Shown one piece after another: positions 1-21,444 of a stretch of 64,000 bases of DNA. The number at the start of each line of letters is the position of its first letter. Position 1 is the stretch's first letter. The notes beneath the pieces are model-generated. The model did no database searches and had not been told where the DNA came from. It worked only from the letters and a program-made list of their open reading frames with translations. Source of the stretch: Arctopsyche grandis (Eukaryota; Arthropoda; Insecta; Trichoptera; Hydropsychidae); contig NC_135358.1 in the NCBI RefSeq assembly GCF_051622035.1, positions 8,287,001 through 8,351,000 of the forward strand, given 5' to 3'. The position numbers and the translations under genes were made by a program.

Positions 1-934
1 ATTAGACATTTTTCTACACATTATTTATAGTTTCTGTACTTAAGAAACCAGCTCTACAAACTGAAATTATTTTAGGAACCGGTTCTATCAAGCTGGTGCG
101 AACCTATAGTAGCCCATCACTGGTTGTGGATTGCGGAGAATAGCATTTTGGGTAAAAGTCATATTCAGATTGTATGTACATACATATGTAGGTGATTTTG
201 GGATAAAAAGTAAAATAATCATAGTATGTTACATTAACAATTTATTTTATTAAGTATACTTTCAAAGAGAAACATAGCATGTTGTAAATAAATCAATATT
301 TAAAAAATCTAACAAACATTTAAACTATAACAACAAAAAACATAGGTATAATTATAATCCTCTAAAATACAAAGGATATCAAAATTGAAAAACAAAGACA
401 TCAACAAATGCGTGGTTCGGTAAGTGAAAAGATATATATAACATAATATATAATCAAAAATGTGTTAAAAAGAATCAGTGGAGGGATTTAAGGAACGTAA
501 CCCTCGTCAAAATGGTGAAATTCTGCTGTACAATTTTCAAATTTATATCCAAATACCTAACATGACTTAACGATAAACCAGCAAATTAATTATTTTGAGA
601 ATAAAAAAATATATTTATAGTCAGTAGTCTATTTTCATTTTAAATTATATTTAAGAATAATCAGTTCATATACATCATATCATGAATTGCAAGAAGTAGA
701 TCATTATCTGATAGAAAAGACATCATCAGTATGCTTAAACTTGTAACGTTTAGTGCTAATACAATATAATCAATGCTACAACGGCTTCAAATTGGCATAA
801 TTTAATTACTTTAATTGGAATCATTTCAGTTTAAGCTGACTCCAACGAACCAAAACCAAACGACAACGTACAAATGTAAACACCGATTTCAACACGGAGT
901 TTTTAAGCAGTGATAAAAATCAATAATGCGAATT
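1..934. other. AT-rich non-coding stretch, nothing recognised
   Basis: No open frame of useful length, no recognisable RNA gene and no clear repeat boundary. The short ACATACATATGT-type tracts are simple sequence that recurs throughout the window. Confidence 0.5.
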
Positions 935-964
935 TTATACCGCATATACATATATAAAATATAC

Positions 965-1117
965 CTCGTACGATATAATGGCTCTCGACGTTTTACCACT
1001 CACTTCAAAGACATCGATCATGGACGAGGAAGGAAAGGGCGCACAAGCATAGTCCAAGCCCAACGGAATGTAGCGTGGAATCTTCTGGTACAACGTCAAG
1101 AAACCATACATGTTCAT
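965..1117 (-). CDS. Candidate first coding exon of an unrecognised gene (partial)
   Basis: I do not recognise this product. On the minus strand an ATG at 1117 opens a 51-codon frame beginning MNMYGFLTLYQKIPRY and ending exactly at a plausible splice donor (GAG then GTATAT at 964). The local base composition is clearly less AT-rich than on either side, and the peptide (IPLGLDYACAPFPSSS, then SMIDVFEVSGKTSRA) looks like ordinary globular protein rather than translated AT repeat. An in-frame stop lies a few codons upstream of the ATG, so it would be a first coding exon. The next exon would lie below 960 or beyond the left edge of the window, and I could not find it. It could also be a chance ORF or an exon relic. 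Confidence 0.3.
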
Positions 1118-1189
1118 AAATCATTACCTCATCAGCGCCCGAACGAAACGAAAAAAAATATATATATATGAATGAGTGATTTAACAATT

Positions 1190-4100
1190 TATGAACATTT
1201 CATTGAAAATTATTTCCTATTCTTAATCTCTTACACACCTACGGAACATTATTCTGTCATACATATTCACCATATTGATAAATTCTAAAATTCAAAGAAC
1301 ATATAAAACTTATCGTCTATGCATATTATATTATACAATACACATACATACATACATATTCTTTTTTTTTTTGTTTTTTCAACAATCACAGAAAATTCTT
1401 TATTCAAAATGATACGAGTGCTTGGAAAATGCGTATAAATTGAGAAGTAACAGCTTATCGCAATTCCAAAAAACAGTTGTCAATGTTAATAAAATGCTAC
1501 GAATGTCAACAATTTAAAATACAACTGGTCGAATATATAATCGATAACATCTCAGATTAAAATGGTTTCAATATAGGCACATTACTGCTAAACATTCAAT
1601 GTAACAGCATAACTTTATATTCTTCGATAAACAAGTCAAAACACATTTAACCGAGTAGATTACGAGTGCCAAAATGTTTCATAAAGGTGAATAATAAATC
1701 AATTCAATAGATGAAATTTGTTTCGTGACGATTCCATGTATATCTCGTCTATATATCAACAGTTAAATATGTTTCAAGAAATGTTTTAACACGGTAACAA
1801 AACAAAATATACATATACTATTCATATTTGATAAAAAATAGCTATTTTTTATATAAAACTTAAATTATGACACGCCAAATGCTAAGTGTAGTTTTCAAAT
1901 ATAGTATTTTAAATAAATGTAAATGTCATAAACATTAAATTGAGAAATAAAAGCAACGAAAAAACTACATATGTATTAAAATTCTGAATTATTTCATATA
2001 TTTTTACTTTATCTATGTACGTAGTTTTTTTTATATTATTAACAATCAACAAACACAATACATACACACAATATTGAATATAATATAAAAAGTCAGTAGA
2101 TATAAAATTTTGGATAGATTTTTTTGAAGAAGAAGAGGAATTATTCTTAAAGTATACATATATGGCAACAATGAAAGATAAAATAAATTAGATCCAGAGT
2201 AACAGGTTTTTATTTTAATAAAAGAAGGTTGTGGCTATTTGCAGGTACTATATCTGCAAATAGCCAATAATTCGCAGATATAGTACCTGCAAATAGCCAA
2301 TAATTTGCTAGTACCTGCAAATAGCCACAACCACAAAATAATTGTAAGTACAGCATTTTTTAATTTTATACAGCCGCATTTATGTATGTATATACGTAAG
2401 TAGTAGATTTTTATTTGCATTCCTATTGTAATTTTAAAAGCAAGAATTTCAAACGGGGAACAATCAGTTGAGTTAAATAATAAATAGATCATACGTATAG
2501 AATAAATATGATTTTTTTTTTGCTTGTCAATTATTCAATACATACATATATGCAACCATTCAAAATATTGATAATAATTTTCGTATTAAAAAAATCCGAA
2601 TTTTACTATATGATTTCTATTTAATCTCTTGGAAAAAATCATATAAAAAGTTATATTGGTTGCGAAAATAATCTTGATTAACAAAATGATTTTCACATAT
2701 ACATATATGTAGGACGATATCATTTACCATTGGCAATTATTTGAATTAATATTTCTCAATATATAATAATATTAAGTAAAACCTTACCTATTATTTAAAA
2801 TGGAAACTATAAAAAAACATTGTCATATGAATGCAAATAAAATGTTTCAAAAGAAAAATTACGTATAGTAAGACAGATCAATGTTTTGATAAATTTAAAA
2901 AATCGAAAATAAATATAAATATAACTTCGAGATCATAAATTGCAGAATGCCTTTTTTGACGTGCCTATACTAGCAATTGTAGACATTTTTTTTAAAACCT
3001 TACATGAATTTCCGTTTTGCTCCGAATATATTATATATGTATTAGTGATATACAAATAAGATATGCAAATAACCGAATTGCAGATAAGTTTGCTATATAT
3101 TGTAAGTAAATATCGGCACTTTTATCACAAAAAAGTTCAGCTTACACATTAATATACATATTTACAAAATATGAATACGAGATATGCTATAAGCATCACA
3201 AAAATGCAATTGTATTTTTTGAAATTCAAACCTACACATCTTCCTAGCTTTTTTCACTCGAAACAATATGGCCGTTGCAATGCAAGACTTGTACAAAAAC
3301 AATATTCTCAAAACACGGTATGATTAATGGACGTATTGGCACATGACTTAACCCAGGATCAATTTACAATTAATCTATAACCTTTCTCCCCCACTAACTT
3401 TGGGTCGACCAATCCATTCGACAAAGTAACGGAAACTCTATTACAAAAATATTGTCAAAACGAAAAAAAAAAAAACGAGGAATATCCTTTTTACTATACA
3501 CCAATATATAGCATTGTTAATTTTCGAATATATTGAATAAATACCTAAAACACGGATCGTACAACCGGTAGGCACCCATTTATCGATGTTAATGTATTTT
3601 TTAATTTCAATTATTAGAAAACATTCAATTTGTAAACGAAACACATTCGCCAAATTGGAAATTTACAAAAGCAATTTTGATTTTCAAATATTAAATCCTA
3701 CAATAGGTATAAGCAACCACGAACCAGTTATTAGTTATAATATAAAAGACTTACTCATACTAATATTTATTTTTCCATTAAGACAATGGTTCTCAGCTCA
3801 TCATGGACCACCGATTAAAATATAATTCTTTTATATACAATAGACATTTTCCTTTAAAACATTAAATTAATAGTTTATTTATTGATTACATTGCAAAAAC
3901 TAGATTGTCCTGGTTTGTCTAATACTCTAATACACACACACACATATATGCAAGTGAGTGAGGCAAAGCTGGCTTCGGACTTTACATATAATTTTGTAAT
4001 AAACACATATTTCACGTACATAAAATACGAATTGTATATCCTAATAGAGTGCATAATAATAAGTAAACATTGTCATGGACCAACAGTGTTTCATGAACAA

Positions 4101-7094
4101 CGATTTGAGAACCACCGTACAAGATATTATATTGTGTAACGTAAGTACATATTCAAACAACATCATTAAGACCATAATAAAGAATTTATAGAAGGTGAAA
4201 TTTGGAAAGGGCTTAATTTCTATGAATATAATAATATATATTCAACTTTCTATAAATATAACTTTTATTGAATAGTAGACCGGTTTGTATAAATACCAAT
4301 AATTACTAGAAATAGGAGACAAAGTGTATGGAAAACTGTGCTTGTACAAACAATAAGCAGTCTGAATAGGAATCGAATCAAATTACAATGCGAGTTGATT
4401 GAAGCGTACTCTTATTAAAAATGTTTACTTGAGAGATCCAATTTGGAATGGATAATATATACATATATGCGTATGCAATTTTCTGACGTTATAATAACAT
4501 ATGTATATTTAAATCTTAATCAAAAACAATAATTGTTTTGTCAACTGAATGATTTTATCCGAAATGAATGTAGAATAATAATCAATAGGTATGTTTCATT
4601 TCCATTTCCAAAACAATGCAACTGTTATCTAGACATGAATTCTGATAGTATCAGAAAAACTATGACAATTGTGCGCGCATATTAAAAAGTGAGTATTTTC
4701 AATTACTTAACGATACGTTTTTGTATTAATATATATATTGTAAACTCATCAATACATAACGAAATTAATTACAAATATGCATATCAAAGCAAAGGTGTAA
4801 TAATAAACAGCAAAAAAAGAAATTTTTAATCATATTTAAATACATACGAATATGTATGGCTAGCAGAAAAAAAAAAAGAAAAAATATTTCATTTGTTTCC
4901 GACTCAATTTTATTTTGTTAAAAAAAGCAATTGTCAATTTAAATAGTTCCAATGTAAATAGACTCTCATTTGGCAAAAAATAAAATAAAATAAGAATGCT
5001 TACTATATATCAGGTACCTTTCAACATCAAATAATTTATTAAATTCATATTTAAAAAGCGAATGTACGAGTTTAAATATTTACACAAAACAGCGCAACGA
5101 ATTGGAATTGTCAACTCGGCACAGGAATTCAAAATATTGATGGAAATTATCCACATAGATGATCATCAGCTATGACATAACGTATACAATTCATCGCCGA
5201 CTGATTAACATGTATCGGAATTAATGAACAATAAGATAAAAACATGCATAGCTGAGTTAAAGTCTTAAAACAATATGTATGTAGGGCAATGATTATAAAA
5301 AAATATACATATCTAATATGAAATTCAATTTACATATTTTCAACGATTTGAATCTACATTGTTGAAAAGATAACAAGTTTCAATCTATAACAATTCTATA
5401 TACTTTACTTTTGTGATAAAAAAAATTTAATCCAATAATGAATTTACATTTATCAATATAAGTCTTTTTTGAATTTAATGAGATTTAAACAAAAATCATA
5501 AAAAAACTATTCCAATATATAAATATGTATATTAATATGATAAAAATAGTCATTTTCAATTTCAGTCACTTCAGAGGTTTCACTGTATGTATTTGAATTA
5601 TCAAAAGTATTGTGAAGAACAACATTAATATTATCTAACATTTTATTTATTCCGAATGTGTATTAACACTTCGGAAGTGATAACATTATTATGAGTTTCT
5701 ACATTATTTATTATGCATCAACTCCAATGTTTACATTTCAAGTGAGAATGAAAAAATAAATAAAAAATCAAGTGTAATTCATATTAAATATTATATAATA
5801 GAATTACTCTTTTGCAAACAAACAATTTCAAGGCTAATTTATTATGATATCAAGTGTAGTAAAATTCATTTTTTGTACATCAATAAGACTACTAATATTG
5901 AAAATTTACAATATATTTCAATTTCTTGTTTACATTATATTTTTTGTATAACCACTTTAAATATTATCACGTGTATTTATTAAAATCTAAGATAAAATTT
6001 TATACTCAACGGAGGATGCACAATGCACAATGCACATGCACTCCGTTACACAATTAATGTAGTGTTTCAAAAAAACGAAAATAATCAAATTTAAAATAAA
6101 AACACCGTAAGATTGTACCTTCTCAATCCATTCAAAAGCATTGTACAATCACAGCGAGACACAAGTTTAAAACATTTGTCAACACAAGCTCGAAAAACCC
6201 TCTCCGTTAAAAAAATATTTTTAATTTAGATAGTAAGTTAAATCTTAGAAGTCTTTACTTAAAATTTACGTGCCATACATATATTTCACCTTTGGAAATA
6301 TTGTTTAAATTAAAAACAACTAACACATCAATAATCATACAAAAACACATGTATCATATATTATATATACATTCTCATAAAAACGTTAAAACTTTATGAT
6401 TCCTTTCCGCAACCAAATTCGAGATAAATATTTCATCTATCAGATAGCTTCCGTATTGAACTTTAGCTCCAACTACGCAATAAGCTAAAGCCCGTTATAC
6501 TAATTTAAAACACTTAACAGACACCTTCAGATAATAGAAGAAGCCTTAATTGAAATGAATAATGCATAGAATGGACACAAGTTTAAAAGCTATCAACGTC
6601 AAATTACATAGTTTCGAGAACTGGTGATTTTAATATTAGTAATCCAATTCCTTTATTTCAATGTGTGAAATTTTTATTTATAAACAAAAACACTGTTCTA
6701 TTGAATATGGTTGAGCTTCTGCTATATAAAAAAAAATCTTATTTTTTTAATATAACCAATGAAATGAACTTGAAATGTATATACATATATACTTCATATA
6801 AATGTACATATGTACAAATAGCTCGGCTTACAATGCAAAAAAAAATCATAAATAAAATAATAAAATAAACTTCTACCATGCCTCTAAAATTTGATATAAA
6901 AAGTAATAAAAAAAAAAAAGAACAAAAGTAAATATTTAACAGTAAAATATTTAAACAAATATCATTAAAATTATGATCAAATTCAACAGTCATGTAAAAG
7001 TAACTATGAGTTTATAACCCTCCAAAGAATAGACAATCAAATAGCAAATTTATTATTCTTGTGTTAATGTCATGGGGAATTTTCAGTTGAAACA
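1190..7094. other. Long AT-rich gene-poor stretch 3' of CaMKI
   Basis: About 5.9 kb without a convincing ORF. The only distinct structure is an imperfect palindrome at 2227-2332, listed separately. Part of it next to 7095 is presumably 3' UTR of CaMKI on the minus strand, but no single polyadenylation signal can be chosen because AATAAA-like words are everywhere. Confidence 0.5.
2227..2332. repeat. Palindromic repeat with TTTGCAGGTACTATATCTGC units
   Basis: The left arm begins GGTTGTGGCTATTTGCAGG at 2227. The right arm ends with its reverse complement at 2332. Between them lie further inverted copies of the same TTTGCAGGTACTATATCTGC word. The same unit occurs as direct tandem copies at 38607-38702, next to a terminal-inverted-repeat element. 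Confidence 0.7.
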
Positions 7095-16052
<8,958 letters not shown>

Positions 16053-16790
16053 GAATTGCGTTTAAAGCTGCCATCCAGTTTATCTGTCGTTCAGTCTGTC
16101 TGGTGATTGTCGAGCGCTTGCACCAAACCCGTTTAATGTAGGTGTATTCGTATGTACAGCGAAGTTGGCAGGGGATTCGCTGGAACGAGCCAGGTCGAAA
16201 TCCTGAAGCTCACTGGCATCTGGGGACGATGCTGGTGAGATCACGTTCTGGAAGATTCCAACGGGGTCGAGGTCTTCCTTTGTGTTATATGTTTGATACG
16301 TAGTTGCGTATCTGGAGCGAGTCGAATCGCCTTTATGGGTAAGCTGGACGAAGTATTTCGGCTACGGCTGACTTTCGTGTACGAGAACAGGACGCGATGA
16401 TGGCATTTGTATAGATTAAGTTCGATGAGGGAAGTATGTGATATCATCGACCTAGTTTCGTATGGTACAAGTCGTGCTATATCCGTACACTCGATTCATA
16501 CTTTTGTCTCGATTTTTGCCTTTTTAAACTTGCCAGAAAGATCCAACTCAATTTTAATAATTGCCAATCATCAATGCACAGCGAATTTTCATCTGCGCAA
16601 CCCAATGAATATCTCGTCTTTCGTACATGCTTAAATTAAAACTGTCGTGAATTTCGTCGAGACGTCAAATACCGAAATGCAGCGCGTCGTTTGCAGCGGT
16701 TTGTAGCAAACCCCGTCATCTTCGTTAACAAAAACTCGGTACTTGAGCGCACACAGGATACATTTACGTACGAAGTCGCGCTATGGTTAT
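16053..16790. other. Unclassified repeat-like DNA
   Basis: A stretch at about 16150-16225 (AGCGAAGTTGGCAGGGGATT, then AAGCTCACTGGCATCTGGG) is similar to the reverse complement of about 39335-39405, so this is part of an interspersed repeat. No coding function is recognised. Confidence 0.45.
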
Positions 16791-16792
16791 AG

Positions 16793-16938
16793 CTAGAGCC
16801 CGGAATCTGAAGGGGCTGTTTATTGTTCAAATATTGTAAATGCATTGTTAAAGGTTTGCCGAACCTTTTTTACAAAGGATTTACAACAATGGAACAATAG
16901 GCGGCACGTTTCCGGCCCCTTCAGATTCCGACCTCTAG
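16793..16938. mobile_element. Palindromic MITE (CTAG..GGAATCTGAAGGGGC family)
   Basis: The arms CTAGAGCCCGGAATCTGAAG and CTTCAGATTCCGACCTCTAG close a 146-bp element, with TTATAG on both sides as a possible target duplication. Internal words AAAGGTTTGCCGAACCTTTTTT and AACAATG recur in related copies at 53796-53900, 62310-62380, 62655-62745 and 63690-64000. Confidence 0.7.
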
Positions 16939-17024
16939 TTATAGCTAGTGAGCGGACCGGAAGCGTGCCGTTCATTGTTAATTGTTCGCGGTGCTTTGTT
17001 AAAGGTTCACCGAACCTTTTTTTC

Positions 17025-17169
17025 TACGTCCACACTATCGATATCTACACCCGATATTTACGAAATTTGCCATAGTCAGTTTCTAAATAGCAGCCACAGG
17101 TTGCAATATGGCAACTGAATATGGAAAATTTCGTAAATATCGGGTGTAGATATCGGTTGTGTGGACGTA
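17025..17169. mobile_element. Palindromic MITE (CGATATCTACACCCGATATTT family), copy 1
   Basis: TACGTCCACACTATCGATATC at the left is mirrored by GATATCGGTTGTGTGGACGTA at the right; the arms are about 60 bp with a short centre (TAAATAGCAGCCACAGGTTGC). Relatives lie at 40487-40627 and 40835-41005. Confidence 0.75.
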
Positions 17170-17179
17170 GCCATTGATT

Positions 17180-17900
17180 CATCTGTAGGCGGGGTAGCGA
17201 TGTGTTGACCGTATCCCGGCCTAACGAAACACTGTTGTGGCTCGGCATCCAGCTATGTTCAGAAGGTCTCTGGATGCGGCAGTGTGTTGCTGGCTCGTTG
17301 TTCGGCTATGTTCGGAAGGTCTCTGGATACGGCAGTGTGATGCTGGCTCGTCCGGCTGGTTGATCTTCCAAGTCCGCGTAGTGTAGTGGTGGCTGGTCAG
17401 GAGCTGTATGTTGACTGGTCTGCTGCTGTGTGTCGACGCTTGCTGCTGTGGGTCGACTGGCGTTGTTTGGGTTGTACCTCCTTTTATAGTGTTTCTGGAA
17501 TGCTTGGTGGAAGTGGTTGTTGATGCGTACGTGCATTTGGTTGTTGATGCGTACGAGCATTTAGTTGTTGATGCGTACGTGCATTTGGTTGTTGATGCGT
17601 ACGAGCATTTAGTTGTTGATGCGTACGAGAGGAATGCACTTTTGTCGAGGCGTAGAATTTTCTGGAATGATTGGCGCCGTTCCGCTCGATGTGGTTTAAT
17701 GGTGGCGGCGTGTTTCGACCGTTTTGGTTCCACTCGACTGGTAGGGGCGTTCCGCTTGAGTTTAATATAATGACTGCAGGTGTACGACGTCTGGTTTTCG
17801 GGAATGTAGTTTGTTGTTGCGGAATATTCTCGAATGTTTCGATGACGATGACGACGACGAGATTCCTACACATCAATCAACAAGAATCTGCAAGCGAATA
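17180..17900 (-). mobile_element. Probable solo LTR or LTR fragment with promoter
   Basis: Read on the minus strand this block has a strong TATA box (CTATAAAAGG near 17489-17480), a C/A-rich leader-like region downstream and a sharp drop in AT content. Its end, GGCCGGGATACGGTC, resembles a stretch at about 39474-39492. It contains a 24-bp minisatellite and a duplicated block (GGTCTCTGGATNCGGCAGTG twice at 17268-17340). No target duplication could be fixed, so the boundaries are approximate. The apparent long minus ORF here (17733-17221) runs through the minisatellite and is not a protein I recognise. Confidence 0.4.
17516..17635. repeat. 24-bp minisatellite, five units
   Basis: Units start at 17516, 17540, 17564, 17588 and 17612 with the core GTTGTTGATGCGTACG. 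They alternate between GTGCATTTG and GAGCATTTA endings, so a 48-bp higher-order unit has been duplicated. Confidence 0.9.
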
Positions 17901-17904
17901 GTCA

Positions 17905-18850
17905 AAAACATGACTTATCGCTACCGCCTTTAAATCATACTTAGGAACATAGAAATGTATAAATGTATTATTTTACGATGTACCCCTTTTCTATAGCATA
18001 TCATAAAATCTATTAAAATAAATTTCTTATAGTTTATTCTAGGAATAAAAGAAATATAAGGTGTATAGCTTTGAAAACTACATAGTTATTACGAAAAACG
18101 TAAAAATTGGGGACTTGCATACCCCACTTCGGTGAGGGAGGGTTAATAAACATTGATTTGTTTCCGCTCCAGAAAGTAAAAAGCATGATTTGTTGTTGCT
18201 CAATATTATCAATCACATATTTAATGCAAAATAAATGTAAGCTGACCATTCGTACTGTTTTTACCAGTACATTACTGGTTTTTTGAGAATCTGTCTTGGT
18301 AAGTCGCGAGATAAAACCAGTACACTTTTTTCTTCAATGAACAATATGTAGTCCAGTGATAAAACGCAATATGGAATTTTAAAACTTTAAAATGTTTGTT
18401 AATTAATAAGAATAATTTTAACCAGTTTTTTATGTTAGTTTTTAATAATGGAAGTATTTAGAATTTTTTTATATAAAATGTCTCGTTTTTAATTTGAAAA
18501 CAAGTAAATGTAATACAGTTACACCAAAAGGTTAATATATGTGTTATTTTGGTAACAACTGTCATTTTCACACCCATTCAAGCGTGTATTATCGAACTAT
18601 CATGTACAAAAATATCTCACTCTGTCAAAAAAAAATAGTTTTATTTTATATGGACAATTATAATCGAATTATGACCGATAAACTAGAATGATAACAACTG
18701 TCATTGAAATGTTTGATTGTACAGTGACATCACCTCCCAGCAATGTGCAAGGGAATGTGGTCAACATTCTCGATTTCAAAATCTTCCGCCATATGTATAC
18801 GAACTATTGAATCGGCTTGAACCATTTTAAAAAATCAAACATTCCACCGA
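17905..18850. other. Intergenic AT-rich DNA upstream of the NIPA-like gene
   Basis: Contains a small inverted pair (TACCAGTACATTACTGG near 18262 and AAAACCAGTACAC near 18314). The proximal promoter of the gene at 18852 must lie here, but no TATA box or initiator stands out. Confidence 0.4.
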
Positions 18851-18851
18851 C

Positions 18852-20033
18852 ATGGATGTCGGAAAAACCCCTCACAACAACTACAACAGTCATTCTTTTG
18901 CAATTGGCCTGTGTTTAGCAATTTGTTCGAGTTTCTTTATAGGCACTAGTTTTATCATTAAAAAAATTGGGCTACGACGGCTGACAAATCTTGGATACGC
19001 CCGTGCTGGTGCCGGTGGTTTTAGATATCTGAGAGAATGGATTTGGTGGCTCGGGCTCATCATAAGTACTAAAGCAATTTCTATTTGTAAAAATCTTAAT
19101 GAAATAAAAATAAATTAAATTTTTTTTTTTCAGTGGGAATCGGTGAGGCGTTTAATTTTATAGCATATGCCTTTGCACCAGCCTCACTCGTCACACCATT
19201 GGGAGCCCTTAGTGTTCTTATTTCTTCAATATTAGCTTCCAAATTTCTCAATGAAAAATTGAATTTTCTGGGAAAAGTTTGTTATCTTAATTTTCAATAT
19301 TTTTTTCTATTTTCTGCAACTGCTTGCTTATTCATTTTCATGATTTTCTTTTCAGTTGGGTTGCTTTCTATGCGTGATCGGCTCTACTATAATTGTAATT
19401 CACTCTCCAAAACAAGAGGAAATTGAAACACTAGCAGAACTTCAGATAAAATTACAAGAGCCACTATTTATAGCTTATTTAATTTTAATTGTGTTTACTT
19501 TCTTTGGTGTAGTATTCTATTTGGGTCCAAAATACGGCAATAGTAATATTGTTGTCTATCTGTTATTATGCTCGGCAGTCGGCAGTTTGACTGTGGTCTT
19601 TTGCAAAGGTTTGGGAGTTTCGCTAAGAGAAACATTTTCCGGCGCCACAAATGATTTTAACAATTGGGTCCTCTGGTTCCTTTTAATCGCCACTGTCTTT
19701 TGCATAATGATGCAAATGAATTATTTAAACAAATCCTTGGATATTTTCAACACTAGTATTGTAACTCCCGTATATTATGTAATGTTCACTACGCTAGTAA
19801 TAATTGCTTCGGCGATTTTATTCAAAGAATGGCAAAATATGGGCTATAATGACATATTAGGAAATATTTGTGGGTTCGTTGTAGTAATAATCGGTATATT
19901 ACTTTTGAATGCCTTCAAAGACATGGACATTAGTTTTAAAGATTCGTCATTTAATTTCAAACCTAAGTTACCAAATAATATTGAAAACAGAACAGAATTT
20001 GTATATGGAACGTACAATAATAGAAATGCTTAA
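18852..20033 (+). CDS. NIPA-family magnesium transporter (spichthyin-like), three exons
   Basis: A multi-pass membrane protein of the NIPA1/NIPA2 family, known as Mg2+ transporters of endosomes and plasma membrane; the fly relative spichthyin restrains BMP signalling at synapses. Exons: 18852-19065, 19134-19276, 19356-20033, joined A|TG (giving MGIGEAFNF) and AAA|TTG (GKLGCF); 344 residues. Family marks: [11 protein letters not shown] in the first helix region, [30 protein letters not shown] (second to third helices), [30 protein letters not shown] and [10 protein letters not shown]. At least eight strongly hydrophobic segments can be counted. The first donor (ATAA|GTACTA) is a weak match, but the joined protein is continuous with the family. 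The short hydrophilic C-terminus ([16 protein letters not shown]) is typical. NIPA1 versus NIPA2 type is not decided. Confidence 0.93.
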
Positions 20034-20073
20034 ACAAATATTTTTTTCATCCCTACCCATACGCATTAGTCAT

Positions 20074-20221
20074 CGTGCATAGGAGCTGCAGCACCCCTAT
20101 AAAAATTACGAAAAAATTGCATTTACAACCTGTGAATATAATAAAATTAAAAATGATTGAAACAAGTATGTTCAAATAAATAATCATTTTTTTTATAATT
20201 TTTCTTCAGCTCCTATGCACG
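20074..20221. mobile_element. MITE with CGTGCATAGGAGCTG terminal inverted repeats
   Basis: A perfect 15-bp inverted repeat (CGTGCATAGGAGCTG and CAGCTCCTATGCACG) bounds 148 bp of AT-rich DNA, 40 bp downstream of the NIPA-like stop codon and so probably within its 3' UTR. No clean target duplication was seen. Confidence 0.7.
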
Positions 20222-20459
20222 AGTCGCCACTTGTAATAAGTATAAAAATACCAAAATTAGATAATAAGGCATTTTAAAACCTTTCCTTGTTGATTTAAGC
20301 TATCGCGTAAAAGATAAAGGTTTTTTTTAATATTAGGTGAGATACATTATCTTTCCCTTTTTGCACAGAGTAAAATAATTGACTATAATTTTAAATTAAA
20401 CATTATTTTTTTATTAAATTGAGTATTTTAGAACATTATTGTTAATTACATTACATACT

Positions 20460-20642
20460 ATTTGTTTTACCCAGCTTCGCTCAGTATTTGTAATATAAAC
20501 AGCTTAAACATGGCGAATCTAATAGTAAATATTCATGTTTTTTTTCGAATCGTCGTCATAGAAAGTTTGATTTGTTTTTCGAATACCAACAAACCTTACA
20601 TACATACATACAATGTCTCTTTTGAAATTATATATGAGATTA
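20460..20642 (+). mobile_element. CCCGGCTTCGCTCGG-ended repeat, copy 2
   Basis: Begins TTTTACCCAGCTTCGCTC and matches copy 1 through AATATAAACAGCTTAAACATGG to the ATTATATATGAGAT end. Confidence 0.7.
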
Positions 20643-20761
20643 CAGTACAATATTTTAACTGCATAAATGTCTAGTATACAAATTTGATAGATAAGAAGTA
20701 TACTGACTTTTTACTAGTTTTATCTACATATGTATATATTATGACAATATTTCAAAAGTAT

Positions 20762-21436
20762 TGTAACGTAGAGATTAGGTGAGTGGCGCTCGTGGACTGA
20801 TGGTTCACGACCGCGGATCACCTGATCTCTCGTTCCCGCCAAAAAAGGCCTCCACGAATGAATCAGCCCTATGCAACGGCCAAAGGCATCGTCTGACTCA
20901 TCGACCAATGATTGTTGAGATATGTATGTATGTGTACTGTGTCCAGCGAGTATAAATATGGGGCGTTCTCGGCATGGAATTCATTCCAGCCCGGACCGCC
21001 GCCAAGAGAACACGAATAAACCGCTACTACCCATCTTCCTGCGTCTTTCTCCGATTCTGGAAACCCCCCCCTTCACGTCCACGCAACACTGGTGTCAGAA
21101 GTGGGATAGTGTTGCGTGGACGTGAAGGGGGGGGTTTCCAGAATCGGAGAAAGACGCAGGAAGATGGGTAGTAGCGGTTTATTCGTGTTCTCTTGGCGGC
21201 GGTCCGGGCTGGAATGAATTCCATGCCGAGAACGCCCCATATTTATACTCGCTGGACACAGTACACATACATACATATCTCAACAATCATTGGTCGATGA
21301 GTCAGACGATGCCTTTGGCCGTTGCATAGGGCTGATTCATTCGTGGAGGCCTTTTTTGGCGGGAACGAGAGATCAGGTGATCCGCGGTCGTGAACCATCA
21401 GTCCACGAGCGCCACTCACCTAATCTCTACGTTACA
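20762..21436. mobile_element. Inverted LTR pair around a primer-binding site (LTR palindrome)
   Basis: 20762-21088 is a 327-bp LTR (TGTAACGTAGAG ... CACGCAACA). 21110-21436 is the same LTR in inverted orientation with no difference that I could see. The 21 bases between are C, an 18-nt retroelement primer-binding-site-like sequence TGGTGTCAGAAGTGGGAT (21090-21107), and AG. The whole unit is flanked by a 4-bp direct duplication GTAT (20758-20761 and 21437-21440), as left by an LTR integrase. There are no coding genes; the ORFs here read the same on both strands because the DNA is palindromic. A 39-bp fragment of the same LTR edge is at 62250-62288. Confidence 0.93.
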
Positions 21437-21444
21437 GTATTATA

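Noticed and set aside
17516-17635. Possible CRISPR-like array of regular repeats
   Set aside because: The repeats are contiguous with no spacers, and the window is eukaryotic; it is a minisatellite.
17221-17876. Minus and plus ORFs with YASTTKC-type repeats
   Set aside because: They read through a 24-bp minisatellite in a probable LTR; the frame length follows from a repeat length divisible by three.
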